From positions 341,084 through 405,083 of the forward strand of contig NZ_JAGIPZ010000002.1 in assembly GCF_017814915.1 (NCBI RefSeq): 64,000 nt of DNA, read 5' to 3'. Shown here piece after piece: positions 9,399-17,864 of the stretch. The translations under genes and the position numbers were made by a program. The notes below the pieces were generated by a model. It was given only the letters and a program-made list of their open reading frames with translations, was not told the DNA's origin and did no database searches. The stretch is from Herbaspirillum sp. LeCh32-8 (GTDB taxonomy: Bacteria; Pseudomonadota; Gammaproteobacteria; Burkholderiales; Burkholderiaceae_D). The number at the start of each line of letters is the position of its first letter. Positions within the stretch are counted from its first letter, which is position 1.

Positions 9399-10733
9399 TT
9401 GAATACCGCCAAGCAAGTCGCGTCCGACCCTGTGCATCCGGCCGACGGCGCCATCGCGCCGTCGGTGCTGGCGCAGGCGGTGAGCAAGATCAAGCAGCGC
9501 GTGTTGCCGCTGTTCGTGATCATGTTCATCGTCAACTACATCGATCGCGTCAATATCGGTTTCGTGCGCAGCCACCTGGCGGCCGACGTCGGCATTGGCA
9601 CCGCGGCTTACGGGCTCGGGGCAGGGCTGTTCTTCGTCGGCTATGCGATCTTCGAGGTGCCGTCCAACATCCTGTTGCAGCGTTTCGGCGCCAAGGCCTG
9701 GCTGACCCGCATCATGGCCACCTGGGGACTGGCGGCCACCGCCATGGCCTTCGTCCACAACGAGACCACCTTCTATCTGCTGCGCTTTTTGCTGGGCGCG
9801 GCCGAGGCTGGATTCTTCCCGGGCGTGATCTATTACTTCACGCAGTGGCTGCCGGCCAGCGAGCGCGGCCGCGCCATGGCGATCTTCCTGTCCGGTTCGG
9901 CGCTGGCGTCGATCCTCTCGGGGCCGGTGTCGGGCGGCTTGCTGCAGCTGGACGGCGGCGGCCTGCATGGCTGGCAATGGATGTTCATCATCGAAGGCAT
10001 GGCCTCGGTGCTGCTGTGCGGCGTGGTGTGGTTTTGGCTGGACTCCATGCCCTCGGATGCCAAGTGGCTCTCCGCCGCCGAGCGCGACGCGGTGACCCAA
10101 TCGGTGCTGGCCGAGCAGCTTGAGCGCGTGAAGCACCGGCCGGCCCACGGCTCGCCTTGGCGCCTGCTGGGCGACATGCAGATCCTGGTGTTCTGCTTCA
10201 TCTACTTCTCGATCTCGCTGACCATCTACGGCGCCACCTTCTGGCTGCCCAGCATCATCCGCAAGATGGGGCAGTACAGCGACTTCCAGGTCGGCCTGTT
10301 CAACTCCATTCCCTGGCTCATCTCGATCGTGGCCATGTACGCCTTCGCCGCGCTGGCCGCGCGCTTCAAGCACCAGCAGGCCTGGGCCGCCACCGCGCTG
10401 GTGATCGCCGCCATCGGCATGTATGTCTCCACCTTCGGCGGGCCGGTGTTCGCCTTCGTCTCGATCTGTTTTGCGGCGGTCGGGTTCAAGGCGGCGTCCT
10501 CGCTGTTCTGGCCGTTGCCGCAGTCGTATCTGGATGCGCGCATCGCCGCCGGCGTGATCGCGTTGATCAACTCCATCGGCAACCTCGGCGGCTTCGTGGC
10601 GCCGGCCACCTTTGGCTTCCTTGAGCAGCGCACCGGTTCCATCGAGGGCGGCTTGCTGGGCCTGTCCGTCACCTCGCTGGTGGCGGCGGTGGTGGTGTTC
10701 TATGCCCGCGCCCGGCCCGGGCGCAAGTCATGA
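9399..10733 (+). CDS. MFS transporter, anion:cation symporter (sugar-acid) type
   Basis: 444 residues from a TTG start at 9399, chosen because GAGGAG (9387-9392) lies 6 nt upstream and because the in-frame ATG at 9360 overlaps the promoter. It has twelve predicted helices in two halves, with a central loop near the middle. I-D-R-V-N-I-G-F in helix 1 and the G-x-x-x-x-x-x-G-x-R-x-x-T-R-x-like loop are usual in the ACS family that moves glucarate, galactarate, tartrate and phthalate with protons. It is the first gene of the operon and is followed 44 bp later by glucarate dehydratase. A second MFS gene lies further on, so the two may take different acids. Confidence 0.87.
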   Translation: MNTAKQVASDPVHPADGAIAPSVLAQAVSKIKQRVLPLFVIMFIVNYIDRVNIGFVRSHLAADVGIGTAAYGLGAGLFFVGYAIFEVPSNILLQRFGAKAWLTRIMATWGLAATAMAFVHNETTFYLLRFLLGAAEAGFFPGVIYYFTQWLPASERGRAMAIFLSGSALASILSGPVSGGLLQLDGGGLHGWQWMFIIEGMASVLLCGVVWFWLDSMPSDAKWLSAAERDAVTQSVLAEQLERVKHRPAHGSPWRLLGDMQILVFCFIYFSISLTIYGATFWLPSIIRKMGQYSDFQVGLFNSIPWLISIVAMYAFAALAARFKHQQAWAATALVIAAIGMYVSTFGGPVFAFVSICFAAVGFKAASSLFWPLPQSYLDARIAAGVIALINSIGNLGGFVAPATFGFLEQRTGSIEGGLLGLSVTSLVAAVVVFYARARPGRKS

Positions 10734-10777
10734 GCGCCTGACCACCTACTTTCCTCATTCCAAGCAAAGAGCACAAC

Positions 10778-12052
10778 ATGAAAATCACCCGCGTCACCGT
10801 GACCCCGATCGCCTTCAAGGACGGCCCGCTGCTCAACGCCGCCGGCATCCACGAACCCTATGCCCTGCGTTCCATCATCGAGATCGAGACCGACAACGGC
10901 TATCTCGGCCTGGGCGAAAGCTACGGCGACGCGCCGGCGCTGGCGCTGCTGGACAAGGTCAAGGGTGAGCTGGTCGGCCTGGATCCGTTCAACCTCAACG
11001 GCCTGCGCGCCATCGTGCGCCGCGTAGTGGCGGGCATGGCGCCGGCCAGCGCGCCGGGCGCCGAGCTGGCCCCCGGTTCGCACGCCAGCAAGGCGGTGTC
11101 GAATACTTATTCCGCGTTTGAAGTGGCGTGCCTGGATGTGCAGGCGCACTACCTGAAGGTGCCGCTGGTGGACTTGCTGGGCGGCGCGGTGCGCAAGGAG
11201 GTGCCGTTCAGCGCCTATCTCTTCTTCAAGTATGCGCAGCACATCGATACGCCTTATGCGCCGGATGCCTGGGGCGAGGCGCTGAGCGAAGAGCAGATCG
11301 TGGCGCAGGCGCGCAGGATGATCGATGCGCACGGCTTCGAGAGCATCAAGCTCAAGGCCGGCACGCTGCCGCCGGAGCATGAGGTGGCCTGCATCAAGGC
11401 GCTGAAGAAGGCCTTCCCCAACGCGCCGCTGCGCATCGACCCGAACGGCAACTGGTCGCTGGAAACCGCCATCCGCATGGCCGAGTTGCTGGGCGACGAC
11501 CTGCAGTACTACGAAGATCCCACCCCCGGCCTGGAGGGCATGGCCGAATTGCACAAGCGCACCGGCCTGCCGCTGGCCACCAACATGGTGGTCACCGACT
11601 TTGACGAACTGCGCCGCAGCGTGGCCCTGAACAGCGTGCAGATCGTGCTGGCCGACCACCACTATTGGGGCGGCCTGCGCGACACCCAGCAACTGGCGAA
11701 GATGTGCGACGTGTTCGGGCTGGGCGTGTCGATGCATTCCAACTCGCACCTGGGCATCAGCCTGATGGCCATGTCGCACGTTGCGGCCGCGGTGGAAAAC
11801 CTGTCCTATGCCTGCGATACGCATTACCCCTGGCAAGAGGCCGACGAGGAAGTCATCAAGGGCGGCAAGCTGCCCATCCGCAACGGCTGCGTGCAGATCA
11901 CCGATGCGCCCGGCCTGGGCGTGGAGCTGGATCGCGACCAGCTGGCCAAGCTACATGAGCTCTACCTCTCCTGCGGCATCCGCCAGCGCGACGACGTGGC
12001 GCAGATGCGCAAGTACAAGCCGGACTGGAAGGCGGTCAAGCCGCGCTTCTGA
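10778..12052 (+). CDS. gudD: Glucarate dehydratase (enolase superfamily)
   Basis: 424 residues with the capping domain (about 1-130) and an (alpha/beta)-barrel of the enolase superfamily. It matches the glucarate-dehydratase subgroup along its length: K-L-K-A-G with K191 and K193; the metal ligands D221 (in R-I-D-P-N-G-N-W-S), E246 (Y-Y-E-D-P) and N269 (A-T-N-M-V-V-T-D); and H320 in S-M-H-S-N-S-H-L, which acts as general base. The C-terminus G-L-G-V-E-L-D also matches. It dehydrates D-glucarate (or its epimer idarate) to 5-dehydro-4-deoxy-glucarate in the cytoplasm. The protein is about 20 residues shorter than E. coli GudD, mainly at the ends. The next enzyme, an aldolase or a KdgD dehydratase, is not in the operon. 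Confidence 0.88.
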   Translation: MKITRVTVTPIAFKDGPLLNAAGIHEPYALRSIIEIETDNGYLGLGESYGDAPALALLDKVKGELVGLDPFNLNGLRAIVRRVVAGMAPASAPGAELAPGSHASKAVSNTYSAFEVACLDVQAHYLKVPLVDLLGGAVRKEVPFSAYLFFKYAQHIDTPYAPDAWGEALSEEQIVAQARRMIDAHGFESIKLKAGTLPPEHEVACIKALKKAFPNAPLRIDPNGNWSLETAIRMAELLGDDLQYYEDPTPGLEGMAELHKRTGLPLATNMVVTDFDELRRSVALNSVQIVLADHHYWGGLRDTQQLAKMCDVFGLGVSMHSNSHLGISLMAMSHVAAAVENLSYACDTHYPWQEADEEVIKGGKLPIRNGCVQITDAPGLGVELDRDQLAKLHELYLSCGIRQRDDVAQMRKYKPDWKAVKPRF

Positions 12053-12129
12053 GGCGGTTGCGCAGGCTGGCATCCCCATCAACTCAAGTGTCGTCACCAG
12101 AACAGAACAAGACACGAACGGAGACAACG

Positions 12130-13527
12130 ATGATTTCAGACGAAGCAGCATCAGCAGCACCAGCAACATCGGCAGCAGACAAGACCACCAGGGCAGACGC
12201 AGCGGCCGCAGCGCTGCCCCGCACCCGCAAGCGCTACATGGTGCTAGCGACCATCCTGCTGCTGGCCACGATTGCCTACGCCGACCGCGCCATCCTGTCG
12301 GTGGCGGCGCCGGGCATCGTCAAGGAGTTCGGCTTGACGCCGGTGCAGCTGGGCTATGTGTTGTCGGCCTTCAGCTGGGCCTATGTGATCGGGCAGATTC
12401 CGGGCGGGCTGCTGCTGGACAAGGTCGGCAGCAAGAAGCTTTACCTGTTCACACTGGTGGCCTGGTCGGTGGCCACCATCCTGGTGGGCTTCGTCGGCGA
12501 GGTCACCACTGACACCTCGATTGCGCTGAGCCTGCTGTTTGCGCTGCGATTCGCGCTGGGCTTCATCGAGGCGCCGAGCTTTCCTGCCAACAGCCGCGTC
12601 ACCGTGATGTGGTTCCCGAAGCAGGAACGCGGGCTGGCGGCGGCGCTGTTTGCCTCCGCCTCCTACTTCGCGGTGGCGATCTTCACGCCCATCGCCGGCT
12701 GGCTCTCCGGCAAGTTCGGCTGGCCCGCGCCGTTCTTCGTGCTGGGCCTGTTCGGCATCGCGGCGGCCGGCGTGTGGATCGTGGTGATGCACGAGCCGCA
12801 CAAGCATCCGAAGATCTCCAGATCCGAACTCGACTACATCGTCGAGGGCGGCGCCATGGTCGACATCGACACCCTGGTGACCCGGCACGCGCGTCCCGCG
12901 CTGTCGTGGAAAATGGTCGGGGTGCTGTTGAGCAATCGCATGCTGTGGTGCTCCTACATCGGGCAATACTGCGTGATCGCGCTGAGCTACTTCTTCATCA
13001 CCTGGTTCCCGATCTACCTGGTGCAGGCGCGCGGCATGAGCGTGATGCAGGCTGGCGTCTCGACCGTGTTGCCGGCGGTGGCCGGCTTCATCGGCGGCAT
13101 TTCCGGCGGCATGATTTCGGACTGGCTGATCCGGCGCGGCTGGAGCCCGTCGTGGGCGCGCAAGACGCCATACATCGTCGGCATGCTGATCGGCTGCTGC
13201 CTGGTGCTGGCCGCCTTCGCCCAGAGCAATATGGTGATCGTGGTGCTGATGACGCTGGCCTTCTTCGGCAAGGGCGTGGCCACCGGCGCCGGCACCTGGG
13301 CCATCGCCTGCGACACGGCGCCGCGCGAGGCGCTGGGACTGGCCGCATCGATCTTCAACTGCGTCGGCAACATCGCCGGCATCGTCACGCCTATCGTGTT
13401 CGGCTACATCGTCCAGGCCACCGGCGGCTATACCGCAGGCCTGTACTTCGTCGCCGCCCATTGCCTGGTGGCCGCGGTGGTGTATCTGCTCTTCATGGGC
13501 AAGATCGAGCGGGTCGAGATATCCTGA
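12130..13527 (+). CDS. gudP: MFS transporter, glucarate/galactarate permease (GudP type)
   Basis: 465 residues with twelve membrane helices. The ATG at 12130 is used because GGAG lies 6 nt upstream; the residues before R-K-R-Y are a Ala/Thr-rich cytoplasmic tail. Helix 1 has Y-A-D-R-A-I-L-S, followed by S-A-F-S-W-A-Y-V-I-G-Q-I-P-G-G and D-K-V-G-S-K, the ACS-family pattern seen in GudP/GarP. It lies 77 bp after glucarate dehydratase on the same strand, which supports D-glucarate as a substrate. It and the first transporter of the operon are both ACS-type but differ in sequence throughout. Confidence 0.87.
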   Translation: MISDEAASAAPATSAADKTTRADAAAAALPRTRKRYMVLATILLLATIAYADRAILSVAAPGIVKEFGLTPVQLGYVLSAFSWAYVIGQIPGGLLLDKVGSKKLYLFTLVAWSVATILVGFVGEVTTDTSIALSLLFALRFALGFIEAPSFPANSRVTVMWFPKQERGLAAALFASASYFAVAIFTPIAGWLSGKFGWPAPFFVLGLFGIAAAGVWIVVMHEPHKHPKISRSELDYIVEGGAMVDIDTLVTRHARPALSWKMVGVLLSNRMLWCSYIGQYCVIALSYFFITWFPIYLVQARGMSVMQAGVSTVLPAVAGFIGGISGGMISDWLIRRGWSPSWARKTPYIVGMLIGCCLVLAAFAQSNMVIVVLMTLAFFGKGVATGAGTWAIACDTAPREALGLAASIFNCVGNIAGIVTPIVFGYIVQATGGYTAGLYFVAAHCLVAAVVYLLFMGKIERVEIS

Positions 13528-13562
13528 ACGCCGCTTCATCCACATTCCACCCATTGCACACC

Positions 13563-14513
13563 ATGACCACCAAGCCCACCATTCTGCTGGCAGCCGATCT
13601 GCCGGACTGGACGCAACAAGAGCTGCATGCGCTCTTCGACGTGATCGAACTCTCCGCCGACGCCGCCGCTGCGCAGGCGCAACTCAAGCAGCACGGCCCG
13701 CACATCCGCGGCATGGCCTTGCGCAAGACCAAGGTCAACGCCGCCTTGCTGGACCAACTGCCGGCGCTGGAGATCATCTCCAGCTACAGCGCGGGTTTGG
13801 ACAATGTCGACGTGCCGGCGGTCAAGGCGCGCGGCGTCGTGCTGGAAAATACCTCCCACGTGCTGGCCGAAGACGTGGCCAACACCGCGCTCGGCCTGGC
13901 GCTGGCGGTCACGCGGGACTTCATCAACGCCGACGCGTTCGTGCGCAGCGGGCGCTGGCCGGAGCATGGCCATTACTCGCTGGGACATTCCATCTCGCGC
14001 ATGAAGGTCGGCGTGGTCGGCATGGGAACGATAGGCTCGGCCATCGCGCGCCGCCTGGCGGCCTTCGGTTCGCAGGTGGCCTACTACGGGCCGAACCGCA
14101 AGCCGATCAACCTGCCTTATTACGATGACGTGGTGCGCCTGGCGGCCGACTGCGACATGCTGATCCTGACCTGCCCGCTGTCCAAAGAGACCCATCACCT
14201 GGTCAACACCGAGGTCCTCGCGGCGCTCGGCCCGCGCGGCTTCCTGGTCAATATTGCCCGTGGTCCGGTGGTGGACGAGGCGGCCCTGGTCGCCGCGCTG
14301 GCCAACGACAGCATCGCAGGCGCGGCGCTGGATGTGTTCGAGTACGAGCCCGAGGTGCCGTCGGCTTTCATCCAGGACCGCAGGCTGGTGCTGACGCCGC
14401 ACATCGGTTCGGCAACGCAGGAGGCGCGCCGCGGCATGGCGGAGCACGTGGTCGATACGCTGGCCAGGCATTTCGGCCTGGCCGGCCCGCGTGCGCCGGC
14501 GGCGCATTCCTGA
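13563..14513 (+). CDS. D-isomer-specific 2-hydroxyacid dehydrogenase
   Basis: 316 residues from the ATG at 13563, 35 bp after the permease. The frame is open far upstream but only as a shadow of the permease gene. The Rossmann signature G-M-G-T-I-G-S-A-I-A-R-R is near residue 155, and the catalytic Arg (I-A-R-G-P-V-V-D-E), Glu (E-Y-E-P-E-V-P) and His (T-P-H-I-G-S) of the D-2-hydroxyacid dehydrogenase family are all present. It resembles the glyoxylate/hydroxypyruvate reductases (GhrB type). In this operon it may reduce a 2-keto acid from glucarate breakdown such as hydroxypyruvate or tartronate semialdehyde; the exact substrate is inferred only. Confidence 0.88.
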   Translation: MTTKPTILLAADLPDWTQQELHALFDVIELSADAAAAQAQLKQHGPHIRGMALRKTKVNAALLDQLPALEIISSYSAGLDNVDVPAVKARGVVLENTSHVLAEDVANTALGLALAVTRDFINADAFVRSGRWPEHGHYSLGHSISRMKVGVVGMGTIGSAIARRLAAFGSQVAYYGPNRKPINLPYYDDVVRLAADCDMLILTCPLSKETHHLVNTEVLAALGPRGFLVNIARGPVVDEAALVAALANDSIAGAALDVFEYEPEVPSAFIQDRRLVLTPHIGSATQEARRGMAEHVVDTLARHFGLAGPRAPAAHS

Positions 14514-14586
14514 TGGCAGGGCCGCAGCGGCAGCGCTTGCGGCAAAGATTTTTCGTCTGATTGGGAGCGGTTCTCCGGCTCCTTTA

Positions 14587-14622
14587 TGCCAGATTCCGAT
14601 GCATCGGAATCTGGCATTTTTT
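14587..14622 (+). terminator. Terminator of the glucarate operon
   Basis: A perfect 15-bp inverted repeat, TGCCAGATTCCGATG (14587-14601) against its exact complement (14602-14616), is followed by T6. It lies 73 bp after the dehydrogenase stop. Perfect self-complementarity with no loop is unusual; in RNA the central bases would open to form the loop. Confidence 0.88.
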
Positions 14623-14724
14623 ATGGCCGGGAGCCAAGGGGAGGGGCAGTGACCCGTGCCGGATGCGGCGGCATGCAGCAGAATCCGGCGCGCCAGGAGC
14701 CAAATGCAGCAAGCGCCAACAAAC

Positions 14725-14756
14725 AAAAACGCCGACCTGTAGGTCGGCGTTTTTTT
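14725..14756 (-). terminator. Terminator of leuA (bidirectional)
   Basis: Stem ACGCCGACCT/AGGTCGGCGT with a 2-nt visible loop, A-rich on the left and T6 on the right. It lies 60 bp past the leuA stop on the minus strand and can work in both directions. Confidence 0.85.
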
Positions 14757-14814
14757 CAGGAGCAGTCGCCGGGATCGCCGGCGGTTTTCCGTGAGCGGTG
14801 AATACGCTGTGCGA

Positions 14815-16518
14815 TCAGGCCGCCTTGGCGCTGGCGGAGCCGCCCTGGTTGGCGCTCTCGCTGATGGCGATCTGGCGGTTCACGGCCGACAGCACAGCGC
14901 GGAAGGACGCGGTGACGATGTTGGCGTCGATGCCCACGCCGAAGCCGGTCGGCGCTTCGTTCAGGCGCAGCTCGATGTAGCTGGCCGCCTTGGCATCGGC
15001 GCCGGCGCCGATGGCGTGCTCATGGAAGTCCATCAGCTTGATGTCCAGGCCCAGCGCATGCACGAAGGCGTCGATCGGGCCGTTGCCGCTGCCGCGCACG
15101 GTGACCGGCTGGCCGTTGCGCACGATGTCGACTTCGATGTTGATCGACTCCGCCTTGGAGGAGTCTTCCGACATGCGGTGCGCGCGGTAGACGTAGGGCT
15201 CGCTGCGGTCCAGGTACTCGCTCTTGAAGATGGAGTAGATGTCGGCCGCGTTGATTTCCTTGCCGGTGGCGTCGGCCTCGCGCTGGATGGCGCGCGAGAA
15301 TTCGATCTGCAGGCGGCGCGGCATGGCCAGGCCGTATTCCTGTTCCAGCAGGTAGGCCATGCCGCCCTTGCCGGACTGGCTGTTGACGCGGATCACGGCG
15401 TCGTAGCTGCGGCCCAGGTCGGCCGGATCGATCGGCAGGTAGGGGACTTCCCAGATGGCGTCGGCCTGTTGCTTGGCGAAGCCCTTCTTGATCGCATCCT
15501 GGTGCGAGCCGGAGAAGGCGGTGAAGACCAGGTCGCCCACGTACGGATGACGCGGGTGGACCGGGATCTGGTTGCACTCCTCGACCACCTGGCGCACCAC
15601 GTCGATGTCGGAGAAGTCCAGGCCCGGGTTCACGCCCTGGGTGTACAGGTTCAATGCCAGTGTGACCAGGTCGACGTTGCCGGTGCGCTCGCCGTTGCCG
15701 AACAGGCAGCCTTCGACGCGGTCGGCGCCGGCCATCACGGCCAGCTCGGCCGAGGCGATTGCGGTGCCGCGGTCATTGTGCGGGTGCACCGAGATGATGG
15801 CGGACTCGCGGTGTTTCAGGTTGCGGCACATCCATTCGATCTGGTCGGCGTAGACGTTGGGGGTGCTGCACTCGACGGTGGAGGGCAGGTTCAGGATGAT
15901 CTTGCGCTCGGGCGTGGCGCCCCAGGTTTCGCAGACGGCGTCGCAGATGTCCTTGGAGAAGTCCAGCTCGGTGGTGCTGAAGGATTCCGGCGAGTACTCG
16001 AAGCGCCAGTCGGTGCCCGGACGCGCGTCGGTCAGTTCTTTGACCAGCTTGGTGCCGGTGACGGCGATGTTCTTGATCTCGTCGCGCGACATGTTGAAGA
16101 CGATCTTGCGGAAGGCCGGCGCCACCGAGTTATACAGGTGGACGATGGCCTGCTTGGCGCCTTCCAGCGACTCGACGGTGCGGCGGATCAGTTCTTCGCG
16201 CGACTGGGTCAGCACGATGATGGTGACGTCGTCGGGGATGCGGTTTTCGGTGATCAGCTTGCGCACGAAGTCGAAGTCGGTCTGCGAGGCGGAGGGGAAG
16301 CCGACTTCGATTTCCTTCAGGCCGGTCTTGAGCAGCAACTCGAAGAAGCGCAGTTTGCGCTCGGCGTTCATCGGCTCGATCAGTGCCTGGTTGCCGTCGC
16401 GCAGGTCGGTGCTCATCCAGATCGGCGGGGTGGCGATGACCTTGGACGGCCAGGTGCGATCAGGCAGGTCGATGGCGGGGAAGGCGCGGTACTTGGCGGC
16501 AGGGTTGCTTAACATCAT
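14815..16518 (-). CDS. leuA: 2-isopropylmalate synthase LeuA (type 2)
   Basis: 567 residues. The enzyme joins acetyl-CoA and 2-oxoisovalerate in the first committed step of leucine synthesis. The catalytic TIM barrel (about 30-320) has [11 protein letters not shown] at the front (metal-binding Asp and catalytic Arg), E-V-G-F-P-S-A-S, and H-P-H-N-D-R-G-T with the metal-binding histidines; G-N-G-E-R-T-G-N follows. The C-terminal part (about 430-567) is the LeuA dimer/regulatory domain with [11 protein letters not shown] that binds leucine for feedback control. The length and the N-terminus A-K-Y-R-A-F-P mark the longer type-2 class. The first of two consecutive ATGs (16518) is used: GAGG lies 6 nt upstream. 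The gene is preceded by a leucine-rich leader peptide. Confidence 0.95.
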   Translation of the reverse strand: MMLSNPAAKYRAFPAIDLPDRTWPSKVIATPPIWMSTDLRDGNQALIEPMNAERKLRFFELLLKTGLKEIEVGFPSASQTDFDFVRKLITENRIPDDVTIIVLTQSREELIRRTVESLEGAKQAIVHLYNSVAPAFRKIVFNMSRDEIKNIAVTGTKLVKELTDARPGTDWRFEYSPESFSTTELDFSKDICDAVCETWGATPERKIILNLPSTVECSTPNVYADQIEWMCRNLKHRESAIISVHPHNDRGTAIASAELAVMAGADRVEGCLFGNGERTGNVDLVTLALNLYTQGVNPGLDFSDIDVVRQVVEECNQIPVHPRHPYVGDLVFTAFSGSHQDAIKKGFAKQQADAIWEVPYLPIDPADLGRSYDAVIRVNSQSGKGGMAYLLEQEYGLAMPRRLQIEFSRAIQREADATGKEINAADIYSIFKSEYLDRSEPYVYRAHRMSEDSSKAESINIEVDIVRNGQPVTVRGSGNGPIDAFVHALGLDIKLMDFHEHAIGAGADAKAASYIELRLNEAPTGFGVGIDANIVTASFRAVLSAVNRQIAISESANQGGSASAKAA

Positions 16519-16586
16519 GATGAACCTCTTTGGTCTTTGATTCGTGAATCTTCAATTCGGTGGAACGGCGTCAGATGTGGCGGATC

Positions 16587-16625
16587 GGGTTGCCTGGCTG
16601 CCACGTGCGCGTGGCCAGGCAACCC
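16587..16625 (-). promoter_or_regulatory. Large hairpin in the leuA leader
   Basis: GGGTTGCCTGG (16587-16597) pairs with CCAGGCAACCC (16615-16625), with an inner CCACG/CGTGG stem and a 4-nt loop. On the minus strand it lies about 70 nt before leuA and about 220 nt after the leuL stop. No U-run follows, so it is not a classical terminator by itself. It may be the pause, anti-terminator or Rho-related element of the leucine attenuator. Confidence 0.6.
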
Positions 16626-16848
16626 GTCATAGAGCCAGAAGCGGGATCACTCCATGCGCGCGCCGGGCATGCTGTGTGCGGTTGGTGCGAGTTGTCGTCG
16701 ACATCGGATGCATGATGGCTTCGCTTGGTATTGCGGTGACGGCAACTGGTGCGCCACTGCGGTTGTACTGCAAGGGTGCTGCGTTTGATTTTTGTATGCC
16801 GATGCGCGGAACTCAGCGGACTCTCGGCAAACTAGCGACTGCGGCGGA

Positions 16849-16941
16849 TTAGCGCGAAGCTAGTAGTAGCGACACTGGTAGCAACGCTAGCAGGGCGCTG
16901 GCGCTGTTCAGTAGTAGGAAGAATTTTGCTGCGGAAATCAT
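16849..16941 (-). CDS. leuL: leuA leader peptide, leucine-rich attenuator peptide
   Basis: A 30-codon frame on the minus strand, ATG at 16941-16939 and TAA at 16851-16849. Eleven or more of its 30 codons are leucine, in runs F-F-L-L-L, A-L-L-A-L-L and S-L-L-L, and most of the leucine codons are CTA, the rarest leucine codon in a genome of this GC content. Such a composition is the hallmark of an amino-acid attenuation leader: ribosomes stall at the Leu codons when charged leucyl-tRNA is scarce and so change the downstream RNA fold. It precedes leuA by 330 nt on the same strand. No Shine-Dalgarno is seen before the ATG; a TTGACA/TACAGT promoter would start the transcript at or beside the ATG, so the peptide may be translated from a leaderless end. 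Confidence 0.85.
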   Translation of the reverse strand: MISAAKFFLLLNSASALLALLPVSLLLASR

Positions 16942-16947
16942 CTGATG

Positions 16948-16977
16948 ACTGTAGAAGATTGCCGCTTGGCTTGTCAA
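16948..16977 (-). promoter_or_regulatory. Promoter of the leuL-leuA unit
   Basis: On the minus strand TTGACA (16977-16972), 18 nt, TACAGT (16953-16948). Seven bases after the -10 box is the A of the leuL ATG. The -35 box is perfect and lies within an inverted repeat CGCTTG-N6-CAAGCG. Confidence 0.6.
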
Positions 16978-17031
16978 GCGCTATCTTCTTTACAAGCGCA
17001 AATGCATTCCAATGCGCAATATATTTGTTGT

Positions 17032-17055
17032 TAGAATCGTCAGGTAAATTACCTG
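17032..17055 (+). promoter_or_regulatory. Possible pqi operon promoter with operator-like dyad
   Basis: TAGAAT at 17032-17037 is a good -10 box pointing at pqiA, though no clear -35 box is seen. Four bases later comes CAGGTAA-A-TTACCTG (17041-17055), a 7-1-7 dyad covering the expected start point. A dyad at the start point suggests a repressor site. The 5' untranslated region would be about 180 nt. Confidence 0.4.
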
Positions 17056-17222
17056 TCGGTCATTAATTGTTGATGTGCTTGTTTGTTGCGTCAGGCCGAA
17101 CAAGCAAAATATCGATCAATTGAACGCGCCGCGTCGATTTCGCTCAAAATGGAGCGCTGCACTGCTGCCACGAATGGCCGACGCCGCCGATAACAATAGC
17201 CAGAAAGCCGATCAAGTCATCC

Positions 17223-17864
17223 ATGCAGAAACGCCCGGATCTCATCGTTTGCGAAGAATGTGACGCCGTCTATCACCGTCCCCGCCTGGGGCACTGTGAA
17301 GTCGCGCGCTGTCTGCGCTGCGACGCCGAGCTCGACCGCGACACCGGCAAGCGCCTGGAGCGCCTGCTGCCGCTGACGGCCGGGGCGCTGGTGCTGTTCG
17401 TGATCGCCAACGCCTTTCCCATCGTTTCCATCGAATTGCAGGGCCTCTCCAGCGACACCACGCTGTTTGGCGCAGTGCTGGCGCTGGCGCGCGACGGCAT
17501 GTCGGAGGTGGCGCTGCTGGTCGCGGCCACCACCTTGCTTTTCCCGCTGATCCAGATGCTGGTGCTGTTCTACCTGCTGCTGCCATCCTCCCGGCTGGAA
17601 CGCCCGCCCGGCTTCGTGCTGCTGCTGCGCCTGATGCAGGCGGCGCGGCCGTGGGGCATGATCGAGGTGTTCATGCTGGGCATCCTGGTGGCGCTGATCA
17701 AACTGTCCAACATGGCCGAGGTGATTCCCGGCCCGGCCCTGTGGTCGTTCGGCGCGCTGACCGTGCTGCTGACCGTGGTGGTGTCGTTCAACCCGCGCTA
17801 CATCTGGCATATCTGCGAGCAGAAGCAGGTGCTGCGCGAGGCTGTCGAGGAGCATTCCGCATGA
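17223..17864 (+). CDS. pqiA: Paraquat-inducible protein A, first half (PqiA N-like)
   Basis: 213 residues. A zinc-ribbon-like head C-E-E-C...C-L-R-C (residues about 10-36) precedes four membrane helices. This is one of the two repeats that form the single 417-aa PqiA of E. coli. PqiA is the inner-membrane partner of the PqiB MCE tunnel, which is proposed to move lipids between inner and outer membranes. The stop overlaps the next start as ATGA (17861-17864), so the two halves are translationally coupled. The ATG at 17223 lacks a strong ribosome site, but no better start is available. Confidence 0.88.
   Translation: MQKRPDLIVCEECDAVYHRPRLGHCEVARCLRCDAELDRDTGKRLERLLPLTAGALVLFVIANAFPIVSIELQGLSSDTTLFGAVLALARDGMSEVALLVAATTLLFPLIQMLVLFYLLLPSSRLERPPGFVLLLRLMQAARPWGMIEVFMLGILVALIKLSNMAEVIPGPALWSFGALTVLLTVVVSFNPRYIWHICEQKQVLREAVEEHSA

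Larger units (their letters stand above)
16519..17222. other. leuA/pqiA divergent intergenic region
   Basis: About 700 bp. It holds, from leuA outward, the leader hairpin, a 220-nt stretch with no clear structure, the leuL peptide and its promoter, then a plus-strand -10-like box and a dyad near 17041, and about 165 bp before pqiA with no further recognised signal. Frames on the plus strand over this stretch have no protein-like composition. Confidence 0.6.

Noticed and set aside
12609-13562. Upstream extension of the 2-hydroxyacid dehydrogenase frame
   Set aside because: It overlaps the gudP coding sequence and is not protein-like; the dehydrogenase domain starts at the ATG 13563.
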